Below, one piece after another: positions 14,689-23,253 of a stretch of 28,792 nucleotides of DNA (within the stretch, counting starts at the first letter, position 1; every line of letters starts with the position of its first letter). The position numbers and the translations under genes are program-made. The notes beneath the pieces are model-generated. The model had not been told where the DNA came from. It saw only the letters and a list, made by a program, of their open reading frames with translations, and searched no databases. Source of the DNA: Atlantibacter sp032075065 (GTDB taxonomy: Bacteria > Pseudomonadota > Gammaproteobacteria > Enterobacterales > Enterobacteriaceae); the NCBI RefSeq assembly GCF_032075065.1, contig NZ_DAMAZC010000034.1, positions 1-28,792 on the forward strand, in the 5' to 3' direction.

Positions 14689-15927
14689 TCAGTACAGCAG
14701 GCGCGCGCGGATGGTGCCCGGGATCGCTTTCATCGCCTGTAGCGCATTGAAGGCAACATCTTCTTCCGCATCAATATCAATCACCACATAACCCATTTGC
14801 GACGTGGTTTGCAGATACTGAGCCGCGATGTTCACGCCCTGTTCAGCGAAGATCTGGTTGATGGCGGTGAGAATGCCCGGACGGTTTTCGTGAATGTGCA
14901 GCAGACGGCTAACGCGGCCTTCGTGCAGCGGCAGCGATACTTCCGGAAAGTTTACGGCAGACAGGGTGGAGCCGTTATCGGAGTATTTTGCCAGTTTGCC
15001 CGCCACTTCCAGGCCGATGTTTTCCTGCGCTTCCTGGGTGGAACCGCCAACGTGCGGCGTCAGGATCACGTTATCAAATTCGCACAGCGGCGAGTTGAAC
15101 GGATCGCTGTTAGTGGCCGGTTCGGTCGGGAATACGTCAATCGCCGCACCCGCCAGATGTTTGCGTGACAGCGCATCGCACAGCGCCGGGATATCTACCA
15201 CGGTGCCGCGTGCGGCGTTGATCAGCAGCGAGCCGGGCTTCATCAGCGCCAGCTGTTCCGCGCCAATCATATCTTTGGTTGAGGCGTTTTCCGGCACGTG
15301 CAAACTGACCACGTCGCTCATATTCAAAAGCTCGGAGAGATACTGCACCTGCGTGGCGTTGCCCAGCGGCAGTTTACTTTCGATATCATAGAAATAAACG
15401 TGCATGCCCAGCGATTCCGCCAGAATGCCCAACTGGGTGCCGATGTGGCCGTAGCCGATAATGCCCAGCTTTTTACCACGCGCTTCAAAAGAGCCCGCCG
15501 CCTGCTTGTTCCAGATACCGCGATGCGCTTTGGCGTTCGCTTCAGGAATGCCGCGCAGCAGCAGCAGCAGTTCGCCAATCACCAGTTCGGCGACCGAACG
15601 GGTATTTGAGAACGGCGCGTTAAACACCGGCACGCCGCGACGCGCCGCCGCCTGTAAATCAACCTGGTTGGTGCCGATGCAGAAACAGCCTACCGCCACC
15701 AGTTTTTCCGCCGCAGCGAAGATCTCTTCAGTCAGATGAGTACGGGATCGCAGGCCGATGAAATGGGCATCACGGACGGACGCTTTAAGTTGCTCGCTGT
15801 CCAGCGCGCCTTTGTGGTATTCGATATTGGTATACCCTGCTGCGCGCAGGCTATCGATGGCTTTCTGGTGAACACCTTCCACCAGTAAGAATTTAATCTT
15901 GTCTTTTTCCAGTGATACTTTTGCCAT
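14689..15927 (-). CDS. serA: D-3-phosphoglycerate dehydrogenase
   Basis: The first and serine-inhibited step of serine synthesis: 3-phosphoglycerate to 3-phosphohydroxypyruvate with NAD. The product is 412 residues (E. coli 410). The domains in order are a split catalytic domain, an NAD-binding Rossmann fold (LGIIGYGHIGTQLG), and a C-terminal ACT domain that binds serine (LLHIHENRPGILTAINQIFA). The catalytic arginine, glutamate and histidine are in NAARGTVVD, FPTEPA and TPHVGGST. The ATG at 15927 follows GGGTCGGGAA. It is transcribed alone, from a 270-bp upstream region with a CRP-like site. Confidence 0.98.
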   Translation of the reverse strand: MAKVSLEKDKIKFLLVEGVHQKAIDSLRAAGYTNIEYHKGALDSEQLKASVRDAHFIGLRSRTHLTEEIFAAAEKLVAVGCFCIGTNQVDLQAAARRGVPVFNAPFSNTRSVAELVIGELLLLLRGIPEANAKAHRGIWNKQAAGSFEARGKKLGIIGYGHIGTQLGILAESLGMHVYFYDIESKLPLGNATQVQYLSELLNMSDVVSLHVPENASTKDMIGAEQLALMKPGSLLINAARGTVVDIPALCDALSRKHLAGAAIDVFPTEPATNSDPFNSPLCEFDNVILTPHVGGSTQEAQENIGLEVAGKLAKYSDNGSTLSAVNFPEVSLPLHEGRVSRLLHIHENRPGILTAINQIFAEQGVNIAAQYLQTTSQMGYVVIDIDAEEDVAFNALQAMKAIPGTIRARLLY

Positions 15928-15964
15928 TTCCCGACCCTGTTATTCTGAGCTGATGTTGTGCTGG

Positions 15965-15995
15965 GTAATAAGTCACCCTTCTGCCAACATATCAA
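15965..15995 (-). promoter_or_regulatory. Candidate serA promoter
   Basis: On the minus strand TTGATA (15995-15990) is followed after 17 bp by CTTATT (15972-15967), or after 19 bp by TATTAC (15970-15965). This predicts a start some 30-35 bases before the serA ATG. The -10 match is only moderate. Confidence 0.4.
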
Positions 15996-16124
15996 AATTT
16001 CGCGGCCCGGCAATATGAACGTTTGCGTCACGATTTTGAAGAAATATCATCCAACTGCAAAAGCCAGAATAAAATATTGCCCGAAAGAATAAAGGCGAAA
16101 GGAATGACAGGAGTGTGTCGAAAT

Positions 16125-16140
16125 TGTGACAGATGTCACC
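16125..16140 (-). promoter_or_regulatory. CRP site upstream of serA
   Basis: TGTGA-CAGATG-TCACC matches the CRP consensus TGTGAN6TCACA with one mismatch and is flanked by AAAT/AAATTT. It lies about 205 bp upstream of the serA ATG and 58 bp past the rpiA stop. E. coli serA is known to respond to cAMP-CRP and Lrp. The surrounding 16000-16170 stretch is AT-rich and holds no gene. Confidence 0.55.
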
Positions 16141-16173
16141 AAATTTCGTAGGGGAAATTTTTTTTGTGAAACA

Positions 16174-16189
16174 GGGCACTTTCGCGCCC
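16174..16189 (-). terminator. Probable rpiA terminator
   Basis: On the minus strand GGGCGC-GAAA-GTGCCC forms a 6-bp stem (one G-U pair) with a GAAA loop, 8 bp past the rpiA stop codon. Only a short TGTTT follows, so it may be leaky. Confidence 0.5.
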
Positions 16190-16197
16190 CGCTCAGA

Positions 16198-16857
16198 TCA
16201 TTTCACGATGGTTTGCACGCCGTCGGCGGTGCCGATCAGTGCCACATCTGCGCCACGATTAGCAAACAGCCCCACGGTCACCACGCCTGGAATGCTGTTA
16301 ATGGCATTCTCCAGCGCTACGGGGTCAATGATTTCAAGGCCATGCACGTCAAGGATGACGTTGCCGTTATCGGTCAACACGCCCTGGCGGTACTCCGGAC
16401 GGCCGCCCAGTTTAACCAGCTGACGCGCTACGCAGCTGCGTGCCATCGGGATCACTTCTACCGGCAGCGGGAATGCGCCAAGGATATCCACCTGCTTGGA
16501 GGCGTCCGCGATGCAGATAAACTTCTCCGCCACCGAAGCAATGATTTTCTCGCGGGTTAACGCCGCGCCACCGCCTTTGATCATCTGCATATGGCCGTTG
16601 ATCTCGTCGGCACCGTCAACATAGATGCCCAGCGAATCCACTTCATTGAGATCGTAAACGGTGATGCCGAGCGCCTTGAGCTTTTCAGTGGAAGCATCAG
16701 AGCTTGAAACCGCGCCATCGATTTGATGCTTGATGGTGCCAAGCGCATCAATAAAGTGTGCGGCGGTCGATCCTGTACCGACTCCTACGATGGTGCCGGG
16801 CTGCACGTACTGGAGCGCCGCCCAACCCACTGCTTTTTTCAGTTCATCCTGCGTCAT
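16198..16857 (-). CDS. rpiA: Ribose-5-phosphate isomerase A
   Basis: Interconverts ribose 5-phosphate and ribulose 5-phosphate in the pentose phosphate pathway. It has 219 residues, identical in length to E. coli RpiA. Active-site segments are GVGTGSTAAHF (phosphate loop), VDGADEIN (catalytic aspartate) and KGGGAALTREKI (catalytic lysine and glutamate region). The ATG at 16857 (MTQDELKKA) fits the family. The upstream in-frame ATG at 16902 adds 15 residues and lies at the promoter. The gene is divergent from argP. Confidence 0.98.
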   Translation of the reverse strand: MTQDELKKAVGWAALQYVQPGTIVGVGTGSTAAHFIDALGTIKHQIDGAVSSSDASTEKLKALGITVYDLNEVDSLGIYVDGADEINGHMQMIKGGGAALTREKIIASVAEKFICIADASKQVDILGAFPLPVEVIPMARSCVARQLVKLGGRPEYRQGVLTDNGNVILDVHGLEIIDPVALENAINSIPGVVTVGLFANRGADVALIGTADGVQTIVK

Positions 16858-16890
16858 GGTCTTTTGCCTGTGGTATGAAATCTGTGGCGC

Positions 16891-16896
16891 ATTATA
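16891..16896 (-). promoter_or_regulatory. -10 element of the rpiA promoter
   Basis: A perfect TATAAT on the minus strand would start transcription near 16884, giving a leader of about 27 bases. No good -35 hexamer is seen at 16-18 bp spacing. Confidence 0.5.
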
Positions 16897-17035
16897 GAAC
16901 ATGGCGTGACGAAAAGGGGTATCTATTGGCGAAGCAAATCTCTACCAGATTCTGTTTTTGTCGGAAACGCCGGGAAAATTATGTCATAGTGCCCGGTAGT
17001 GCAGATTATCAGGAATTCAGGAGCAGCCCCGAGAC

Positions 17036-17929
17036 ATGAAACGCCCGGACTACAGAACATTGCAGGCGCTGGACGCAGTCATTCGTGAACGCGGTTTTGA
17101 GCGCGCAGCGCAGAAGCTGTGCATTACTCAATCGGCGGTATCACAGCGGATAAAGCAACTGGAAAACCTGTTCGGCCAGCCGCTGCTGGTGCGTACCGTG
17201 CCGCCCCGCCCCACTGAACAAGGACAAAAACTACTGGCGCTGCTGCGCCAGGTGGAGCTGCTGGAAGATGAGTGGCTGGGAGATGAGCAGACCGGTTCGA
17301 CGCCGCTGCTACTATCGCTGGCGGTCAACGCCGACAGTCTGGCGACGTGGCTGCTACCGGCGTTAGCGCCGGTACTGGTCGATTCACCCATTCGCCTTAA
17401 TCTTCAGGTTGAAGACGAAACCCGCACCCAGGAACGCCTGCGGCGCGGCGAGGTGGTGGGCGCGGTGAGTATTCAGCCCCAGCCGCTGCCGAGCTGTCTG
17501 GTAGATCAACTGGGGGCGCTGGATTACCTGTTTGTGGGGTCGAAAGCCTTTGCAGAACGCTATTTCCCTAACGGCGTTACCCGCGCCGCGTTACTGAAAG
17601 CGCCCGCCGTGGCGTTCGACCATCTGGACGATATGCACCAGGCGTTTTTGCAGCAGAACTTCGACCTGTCGCCCGGCAGCGTACCCTGCCACATCGTCAA
17701 CTCATCTGAAGCCTTTGTGCAGTTGGCCCGTCAGGGCACCACCTGCTGTATGATCCCCCACTTGCAGATTGAAAAAGAGCTGGCAAGCGGCGAGCTGATC
17801 GACCTGACGCCGGGGTTATTCCAGCGCCGGATGCTCTACTGGCACCGCTTTGCGCCTGAAAGCCGCATGATGCGCAACGTCACCGATGCGCTGCTGGAGT
17901 ACGGTCACAAGGTGTTGCGCCAGGTATAA
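17036..17929 (+). CDS. argP: LysR-type regulator ArgP (IciA)
   Basis: A lysine/arginine-responsive LysR-family activator that in E. coli controls argO and several lysine and nitrogen genes; it was earlier named IciA for binding oriC 13-mers. The 297 residues equal the E. coli length. The N-terminal winged helix-turn-helix (residues about 5-65) contains GFERAAQKLCITQSAVSQRI. The effector-binding domain follows from about residue 90. The ATG at 17036 has AGGAG 12 bases upstream. It is convergent with yggE and about 1.5 kb from its presumed target argO. The scpABC genes that follow argP in K-12 are absent here. Confidence 0.97.
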   Translation: MKRPDYRTLQALDAVIRERGFERAAQKLCITQSAVSQRIKQLENLFGQPLLVRTVPPRPTEQGQKLLALLRQVELLEDEWLGDEQTGSTPLLLSLAVNADSLATWLLPALAPVLVDSPIRLNLQVEDETRTQERLRRGEVVGAVSIQPQPLPSCLVDQLGALDYLFVGSKAFAERYFPNGVTRAALLKAPAVAFDHLDDMHQAFLQQNFDLSPGSVPCHIVNSSEAFVQLARQGTTCCMIPHLQIEKELASGELIDLTPGLFQRRMLYWHRFAPESRMMRNVTDALLEYGHKVLRQV

Positions 17930-17931
17930 AA

Positions 17932-17953
17932 AAACCCGCCGACTGGCGGGTTT
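17932..17953. terminator. Bidirectional terminator between argP and yggE
   Basis: A 9-bp perfect stem, AAACCCGCC (17932-17940) / GGCGGGTTT (17945-17953), has loop GACT. It is followed by TTTGTTGTT on the plus strand and by a longer T-run on the minus strand, which serves both convergent genes in a 31-bp gap. Confidence 0.9.
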
Positions 17954-17960
17954 GTTGTTA

Positions 17961-18731
17961 TTACTGCGCGGTTTGCGAAGGGGTCGTTGTCGCAGGCTGC
18001 GACTGCGTGGTGGCCTGCCCCTGGCCTGGCTGGAGTTCAAACACCACATCCACCTGATCGTCAAACTGGATGGTCGGCTGCTCGTAGGTTTCCTGAGCCG
18101 ATACCGCTGGCGCGGCGTCCGCTTTCATCATGCGAACCATTGGGCTCGGCTGATAGTTGGAAACATGATAACGCACGCTGTAGACCGGGCCGAGTTTGCC
18201 TTTGAAGCCTTCAGCCAGCTGCTGCGCCTGGTGAGTGGCATCGTCAATCGCCGCTTTACGCGCTTTATCTTTATACTGCTCCGGGTCGGCTACGGCTAAC
18301 GAGACCGCGCGGATTTCGTTCAGTCCCGCTTTTAACGCCCCGTCGAGCAGGTTGTTAAGCTTGTCGAGCTGGCGCACGGTCACTTCAACGGTGCGGATCG
18401 CGCGATAGCCTTTAAGAATGCTTTTGCCGTTCTGGTAGTCGTAATCCGGCTGAGTGCGCAAGTTCGCCGAATTGATATCTTTTTTCTCTACCCCGTTTTC
18501 CTGCAGGAAAGAGAGGTATTGCGCAACGCGATCGTCAGCCTGCTTTTTGGCTGCGGCGGCGTCTTTAGCGGAAACATTCACTTCGATAGCGAGTGTCGCG
18601 ATATCCGGCACTGCATCGACGCTGGCCGTCCCTGACGTCACGATATGTGGGCCGTTCGGCAGTTCGTTCGCCTGCACGCCACCCGCGCCTAATCCAATCA
18701 TTGCCGCCAGGGCCATCACTTTAAACTTCAC
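17961..18731 (-). CDS. yggE: SIMPL-domain periplasmic protein YggE
   Basis: A SIMPL (DUF541) family protein linked in E. coli to oxidative-stress tolerance; its molecular role is unknown. The product is 256 residues. An N-terminal signal peptide is clear (MKFKVMALAAMIGLGAG, cleavage after VQA before NELP), so it should be exported. The SIMPL domain follows (HIVTSGTASVDAVPDIATL). The C-terminal tail after FELQPG is a low-complexity Q/T/P stretch, somewhat longer than in E. coli (246 residues). I chose the GTG start at 18731 because AGGA lies before it and homology begins there. A longer frame adds 10 unrelated residues. Confidence 0.94.
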   Translation of the reverse strand: MKFKVMALAAMIGLGAGGVQANELPNGPHIVTSGTASVDAVPDIATLAIEVNVSAKDAAAAKKQADDRVAQYLSFLQENGVEKKDINSANLRTQPDYDYQNGKSILKGYRAIRTVEVTVRQLDKLNNLLDGALKAGLNEIRAVSLAVADPEQYKDKARKAAIDDATHQAQQLAEGFKGKLGPVYSVRYHVSNYQPSPMVRMMKADAAPAVSAQETYEQPTIQFDDQVDVVFELQPGQGQATTQSQPATTTPSQTAQ

Positions 18732-18831
18732 TGTTCTTCCTCCGTGTACGTTCCAAAACAAACGCCCGGAAATAATACGAGCGCCACGTGCAAGCTTAGC
18801 CGCTGGCGGGCGAAAGTCTATAAGAGAAAGA

Positions 18832-19467
18832 TTAGTTAATCAGTTGTGACAGATGGTTAATGCCATCTTTCGCCAGTTGGCAAGCAATCACCCACATCAC
18901 CAGCCCGACTACGCCATTGATAATTCGCTGCGCTTTAGCCGTGCGCAGACGCGGCGCCAGCCAGGCGGCCAGCAGCGCGAGTCCGAAAAACCACAGGAAC
19001 GACGCACTGACCGTGCCCAACGCGAAGGCGCGTTTTGGCCCTTCGGCCAGTTGGCTGCCTAAACTACCCAGCACCACAAAGGTATCGAGATACACATGCG
19101 GATTCAGCCAGGTCACCGCCAGCAGCGTACCAATAATACGCATTCGGCCCTGGCGCATTACTTCGGCGTTGGCCAACTCAATATTCTGGCTCATAGCGGT
19201 GCGAAATGCGCCCCAGCCATACCACAGCAAAAAGCCAACGCCGCCCCAGGTGACCAGCGCCAGCAGCCAGGGGGACTGCATCAGGATCGCGCTACCGCCA
19301 AAAATCCCCGCGCAAATCAGCGCTAAGTCGCTGATGGCGCACAGCAGCGCAATCATTAAATGGTACTGGCGGCGAATGCCCTGGTTCATCACAAAGGCAT
19401 TTTGCGGGCCTAACGGAAGGATCATGGCCGCGCCAAGAGCAAGCCCTTGAAAATAATAACTTATCAC
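18832..19467 (-). CDS. argO: Arginine exporter ArgO
   Basis: An inner-membrane LysE/ArgO-family exporter of arginine. It has 211 residues, as in E. coli. About five to six hydrophobic segments are visible, with the family signature LPLGPQNAFVMNQG in the first loop. The start is GTG 19467 (MISYYFQGLALGA) preceded by AGGA; longer frames add unconserved sequence. In E. coli its promoter is activated by ArgP, whose gene lies nearby here. Confidence 0.95.
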   Translation of the reverse strand: MISYYFQGLALGAAMILPLGPQNAFVMNQGIRRQYHLMIALLCAISDLALICAGIFGGSAILMQSPWLLALVTWGGVGFLLWYGWGAFRTAMSQNIELANAEVMRQGRMRIIGTLLAVTWLNPHVYLDTFVVLGSLGSQLAEGPKRAFALGTVSASFLWFFGLALLAAWLAPRLRTAKAQRIINGVVGLVMWVIACQLAKDGINHLSQLIN

Positions 19468-19500
19468 ACTGCTTTCCTGAAATTCACGAGATGGATGGCA

Positions 19501-19530
19501 AGTGTAATGCGCCACGCTCATTAGCTCTAA
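19501..19530 (-). promoter_or_regulatory. Candidate argO promoter and ArgP-responsive region
   Basis: On the minus strand TTAGAG (19530-19525) and TACACT (19506-19501) are 18 bp apart. This gives a start about 27 bases upstream of the argO GTG. The AT-rich sequence just upstream (19531-19570) is the expected place for ArgP binding, inferred from E. coli argO. Confidence 0.45.
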
Positions 19531-19580
19531 CGCAAAATTTTAATCGCTAATAAGCATGGCTAATATCTACAGGCAAAAGA

Positions 19581-19601
19581 AAGCCAGCGAAACGCTGGCT
19601 T
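19581..19601 (-). terminator. mscS terminator
   Basis: The stem AAGCCAGCG (19581-19589) / CGCTGGCTT (19593-19601) has an AAA loop. On the minus strand it is followed by TTTCTTTT. It begins 6 bp beyond the mscS stop codon. Confidence 0.85.
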
Positions 19602-19606
19602 AGGGA

Positions 19607-20572
19607 TTATTGCGCGTCGGTGGGTTTATCCAGCGACGTCGGTTTGATGTCCTGCGCAGTGGTCTCAGTGATGATAGACGGCTGCTTCGGCTGGGGCCTC
19701 TCTGTCCGCGCCTGTTCCTGCTTTGGCTGCGCCAGCTGTTTGACGTTCACATCCATCTGCGGATACGGGATGCTGATGCCCTCGGCGTCCAGCGCTTTTT
19801 TCGCGCGCTCGAGGATATCCCAGTAAACATCCTGCAAATCGCTGCTTTTGCTCCAGGCGCGCACCACGAAATTGATGGAAGAAGCGCCCAGCTCGTTCAT
19901 GCGCACCGTTCTTTCACGATCCGGCAGGATCCGCTCATCTGACATCACGATATCGGTCAGGATCTCGCGGACGCGGTCGATATCCGCGTCATAGGACACG
20001 CCGATCACCAGTTCGTTACGGCGCACCGGCTGGCGCGAAAAGTTGATGATGTTACCCGCGATAATTTTACCGTTCGGCACCACCACATACTTACCGTCGG
20101 CGGTAATCAGCGTGGTCGAGAAAATCTGCACGTGCTGCACTGTGCCCGCAATCCCACCGAGATCGACATACTCCCCGGCGCGGAACGGACGGAAGGTGAC
20201 CAACAGTACGCCCGCCGCCAGGTTCGACAGCGACCCCTGCAGCGCCAGGCCCACCGCTAAACCCGCCGCACCCAGCACGGCGATTACCGAGGCAGTTTGC
20301 ACGCCCACGCGCCCCAGCGCGGCAATCAGGGTAAACGCGATAATGCCGTAGCGCACCAGCGCGGACAGGAAATCCGCCACGGTGGCATCGATATGACGCG
20401 CCAGCATCAGCTTGTTGACGGTGTTGGAAATCGCGCGCGCCACAATCATCCCCACGATGATGATCGCGATGGCCGCAACGATGTTAACTAAATAACTCAA
20501 CAGCAGCGCCTGGTTGGTCACCAGCCAGTCGCCAGCACCATTGATGCTGTCGACAACGTTCAAATCTTCCAT
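19607..20572 (-). CDS. mscS: Small-conductance mechanosensitive channel MscS with extended C-terminal tail
   Basis: A homoheptameric inner-membrane channel that opens on membrane tension and releases solutes during osmotic downshock. The N-terminal two-thirds follows E. coli MscS closely, including the pore helix TM3 (AVLGAAGLAVGLALQGSL with its Gly/Ala packing) and the cytoplasmic beta domain (FRPFRAGEYVDLGG). The protein is 321 residues against 286 in E. coli. After YPQMDVNVK it carries a hydrophilic tail about 35 residues longer, rich in Q, P, K and T. The ATG at 20572 follows AAAGGA. The gene stands between terminators and is probably monocistronic. Confidence 0.96.
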   Translation of the reverse strand: MEDLNVVDSINGAGDWLVTNQALLLSYLVNIVAAIAIIIVGMIVARAISNTVNKLMLARHIDATVADFLSALVRYGIIAFTLIAALGRVGVQTASVIAVLGAAGLAVGLALQGSLSNLAAGVLLVTFRPFRAGEYVDLGGIAGTVQHVQIFSTTLITADGKYVVVPNGKIIAGNIINFSRQPVRRNELVIGVSYDADIDRVREILTDIVMSDERILPDRERTVRMNELGASSINFVVRAWSKSSDLQDVYWDILERAKKALDAEGISIPYPQMDVNVKQLAQPKQEQARTERPQPKQPSIITETTAQDIKPTSLDKPTDAQ

Positions 20573-20724
20573 TTACGGTTCCTTTTTCTATCGCTAAATT
20601 TGGCCTTCATTGCCCCGCTGGGCTTTGAATCACGGTTTATAAAGGGTAAACAAAAACCCTGGAGAGTGCCAAGTCGGTCACAGAAATGGGATGCCGGGGC
20701 GGGCAATACGAGGATAATTAAGAA
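20573..20724. other. Intergenic region upstream of mscS
   Basis: This 152-bp gap between mscS and the fbaA terminator must hold the mscS promoter. I see no clear sigma-70 hexamers. In E. coli mscS is largely RpoS-dependent, which would fit weak hexamers. No gene is supported here. Confidence 0.4.
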
Positions 20725-20747
20725 AAAACCCGCACAAGGCGGGTTTT
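20725..20747 (-). terminator. Terminator of the epd-pgk-fbaA operon
   Basis: The stem AAAACCCGC (20725-20733) / GCGGGTTTT (20739-20747) has loop ACAAG and is followed on the minus strand by a run of T residues. It lies 24 bp past the fbaA stop codon. Confidence 0.88.
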
Positions 20748-20771
20748 ATATACGGGCATTAGCGCGACAAA

Positions 20772-21848
20772 TTACAGAACGTCAACCGCGTTCAGTTCTT
20801 TGAAAGCCTGCTCCAGACGAGTGATCATTGAAGTCTGAGCAGAACGCAGCCATACGCGCGGATCGTAGTATTTCTTGTTCGGCTGGTCTTCGCCTTTCGG
20901 GTTGCCCAGCTGACCTTGCAGATACGCTTCGTTAGCTTTGTAGTAGTTCAGAATACCTTCCCAGGTCGCCCATTGGGTATCGGTATCGATATTCATTTTG
21001 ATCACGCCATAGCTGACGGAATCTTTGATTTCCTGAGCGGAAGAACCGGAACCGCCGTGGAACACGAAGTTCAGGCTGTTGTGCGGCAGGTTATGTTTTT
21101 TGGACACATATTCCTGAGAATCGCGCAGGATGGTCGGGGTCAGTTTGACGTTACCCGGCTTGTAAACGCCGTGAACGTTACCGAAAGAAGCCGCAATGGT
21201 GAAGCGCGGGCTGATGGCGTTCAGTTTGGTGTACGCGTAGTCCACGTCTTCCGGCTGGGTGTACAGTGCGGAAGCGTCCATGTGGCTATTGTCCACGCCG
21301 TCTTCTTCACCGCCGGTGCAACCCAGTTCGATTTCCAGCGTCATACCGATTTTGGACATGCGCTCCAGGTATTTAGAGCAGATCTCGATGTTCTCTTCCA
21401 GAGACTCTTCAGACAGGTCGATCATGTGAGAAGAGAACAGCGGTTTACCGGTAGCGGCGAAGTGTTTTTCACCTGCGTCCAGCAGACCGTCGATCCACGG
21501 CAGCAGTTTCTTCGCGCAGTGGTCGGTATGCAGGATCACCGGCACACCGTAGTGTTCAGCCATCTGATGTACGTGATGCGCGCCAGAGATCGCGCCAAGA
21601 ATCGCAGCCTGCTGCCCTTCTGCTTTCAGGCCTTTGCCCGCGATAAACGCAGCGCCGCCGTTAGAGAACTGAACAATGACCGGAGCTTTAACTTTTGCAG
21701 CGGTTTCCAGCACTGCGTTGATGGAGTCGGTGCCTACACAGTTAACCGCTGGCAGAGCAAAGTTATTCTCTTTAGCCACCTGGAAGATTTTCTGTACGTC
21801 ATCACCCGTGACTACGCCCGGTTTTACGAAATCAAAAATTTTAGACAT
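20772..21848 (-). CDS. fbaA: Class II fructose-bisphosphate aldolase
   Basis: A zinc-dependent aldolase that cleaves fructose 1,6-bisphosphate into dihydroxyacetone phosphate and glyceraldehyde 3-phosphate. It has 358 residues (E. coli 359). The metal-binding HTDHC motif and the catalytic-loop glutamate in LEIELGCTGGEEDGVD are present, as is VFHGGSGSS, which binds phosphate. The ATG at 21848 (MSKIFDFVKPG) fits the family. It is last in epd-pgk-fbaA, 192 bp after pgk. That gap carries a hairpin and probably an extra promoter, since aldolase is needed at high level. Confidence 0.98.
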   Translation of the reverse strand: MSKIFDFVKPGVVTGDDVQKIFQVAKENNFALPAVNCVGTDSINAVLETAAKVKAPVIVQFSNGGAAFIAGKGLKAEGQQAAILGAISGAHHVHQMAEHYGVPVILHTDHCAKKLLPWIDGLLDAGEKHFAATGKPLFSSHMIDLSEESLEENIEICSKYLERMSKIGMTLEIELGCTGGEEDGVDNSHMDASALYTQPEDVDYAYTKLNAISPRFTIAASFGNVHGVYKPGNVKLTPTILRDSQEYVSKKHNLPHNSLNFVFHGGSGSSAQEIKDSVSYGVIKMNIDTDTQWATWEGILNYYKANEAYLQGQLGNPKGEDQPNKKYYDPRVWLRSAQTSMITRLEQAFKELNAVDVL

Positions 21849-22012
21849 GTTTAGGTTGTCCTGTATCGTCGACCATCTTTTACCCGTTGTTTTTTGCGCC
21901 GCTGGCGTGATGGCTAAACTGGCGCATCTGAAACCGAAGCTTCAAATCAGCGCATCGTTTTGCCGCCTTCCTGCGACCTGAAATCCATTGGGTAGAAAAG
22001 TTATTTGAAAAT

Positions 22013-22032
22013 CAGGCGGGTTTCCCCGCCTG
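22013..22032 (-). terminator. Hairpin between pgk and fbaA
   Basis: The stem CAGGCGGG (22013-22020) / CCCGCCTG (22025-22032) shows a GAAA loop on the minus strand and is followed by ATTTTC. It begins 8 bp past the pgk stop. It may be a partial terminator or an mRNA-stabilising 3' end within the operon. Confidence 0.6.
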
Positions 22033-22040
22033 TTCAACGC

Positions 22041-23204
22041 TTACTTCTTAGCACGCTCTTCGAGCATAGCTACGGCTGGAAGCACTTTGCCTTCCACGAA
22101 CTCAAGGAATGCGCCGCCGCCAGTAGAGATGTAGGAAATTTTGTCAGAAATACCGAACAGATCGATAGCTGCCAGCGTATCACCGCCGCCTGCGATGGAG
22201 AACGCGTCGCTGTCTGCGATAGCGTTAGCTACGATTTCGGTACCTTTACGGAAGTTAGGGAATTCGAACACGCCAACCGGACCGTTCCAAAGAATGGTTT
22301 TGGCGTTTTTCAGGATTTCCGCCAGTTTCTGCGCGGAAACATCGCCGATATCCAGGATCTGCTCGTCGTCTTTCACATCGGCAACAGATTTCAGGGTCGC
22401 GTCTGCGGTTTCAGAGAACTCGGTAGCCACGCGAACATCGGTCGGAACCGGGATATCGCAGGTGCTCAGCAGGCGTTTCGCTTCGTCAACCAGGTCGGCT
22501 TCGTACAGGGATTTACCTACGTTGTGGCCCTGGGCAGCAACGAAGGTGTTGGCGATGCCGCCGCCGACGATCAGCTGATCGGCGATTTTAGACAGCGAGT
22601 CCAGTACGGTCAGTTTGGTAGACACTTTAGAACCGCCAACGATAGCCACCATCGGACGAGCCGGCTCTTTCAGCGCTTTACCCAGCGCTTCCAGTTCGTC
22701 AGCCAACAGCGGGCCAGCGCACGCAACGTCTGCGAATTTGCCCACGCCGTGAGTAGATGCCTGCGCGCGGTGCGCAGTACCGAATGCGTCCATCACAAAC
22801 ACATCGCACAGCGCAGCGTATTTTTTCGCCAGGGTTTCGTCGTCTTTCTTCTCGCCTTTGTTAAAGCGAACGTTTTCCAGAACCACTAACTCGCCTTCAG
22901 CCACTTCTACGCCGTCCAGGTAGTCTTTAGCCAGACGGACCGGGTTGGAGAGTTTGTCTTTCAGGTAGTTAACAACCGGCAGCAGAGAGAATTCTTCGTT
23001 GTATTCACCTTCGGTCGGGCGACCCAGGTGGGAGGTAACCATCACTTTAGCACCCTGTTTCAGGGCCAGTTCGATGGTCGGCAGCGATGCGCGAATACGG
23101 GCATCAGAAGTCACTTTACCTTCTTTAACCGGCACGTTCAGATCGGCACGGATCAGTACGCGTTTACCTGCCAGATCCAGATCGGTCATCTTAATTACAG
23201 ACAT
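22041..23204 (-). CDS. pgk: Phosphoglycerate kinase
   Basis: A glycolytic kinase transferring phosphate from 1,3-bisphosphoglycerate to ADP. The 387 residues equal the E. coli length. The N-terminal signature RVLIRADLNVPV, the substrate-binding TSHLGRP, and the nucleotide-binding GGGDTLAAI and STGGGAFLEF segments are all visible. The ATG at 23204 follows AGGATT. It is 49 bp downstream of epd in the same operon. Confidence 0.98.
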   Translation of the reverse strand: MSVIKMTDLDLAGKRVLIRADLNVPVKEGKVTSDARIRASLPTIELALKQGAKVMVTSHLGRPTEGEYNEEFSLLPVVNYLKDKLSNPVRLAKDYLDGVEVAEGELVVLENVRFNKGEKKDDETLAKKYAALCDVFVMDAFGTAHRAQASTHGVGKFADVACAGPLLADELEALGKALKEPARPMVAIVGGSKVSTKLTVLDSLSKIADQLIVGGGIANTFVAAQGHNVGKSLYEADLVDEAKRLLSTCDIPVPTDVRVATEFSETADATLKSVADVKDDEQILDIGDVSAQKLAEILKNAKTILWNGPVGVFEFPNFRKGTEIVANAIADSDAFSIAGGGDTLAAIDLFGISDKISYISTGGGAFLEFVEGKVLPAVAMLEERAKK

Positions 23205-23253
23205 GGTGAATCCTCTCGTTGATTCTTAAAGTTTTGCAGGCACAATTTGCGCC

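Noticed and set aside
20916..21854. Plus-strand open frame of 312 codons antisense to fbaA
   Set aside because: Shadow of the highly biased fbaA codon use. fbaA is intact and essential.
22005..22889. Plus-strand open frame of 294 codons antisense to pgk
   Set aside because: Shadow of pgk, with an F/R/V/H-rich composition typical of antisense frames.
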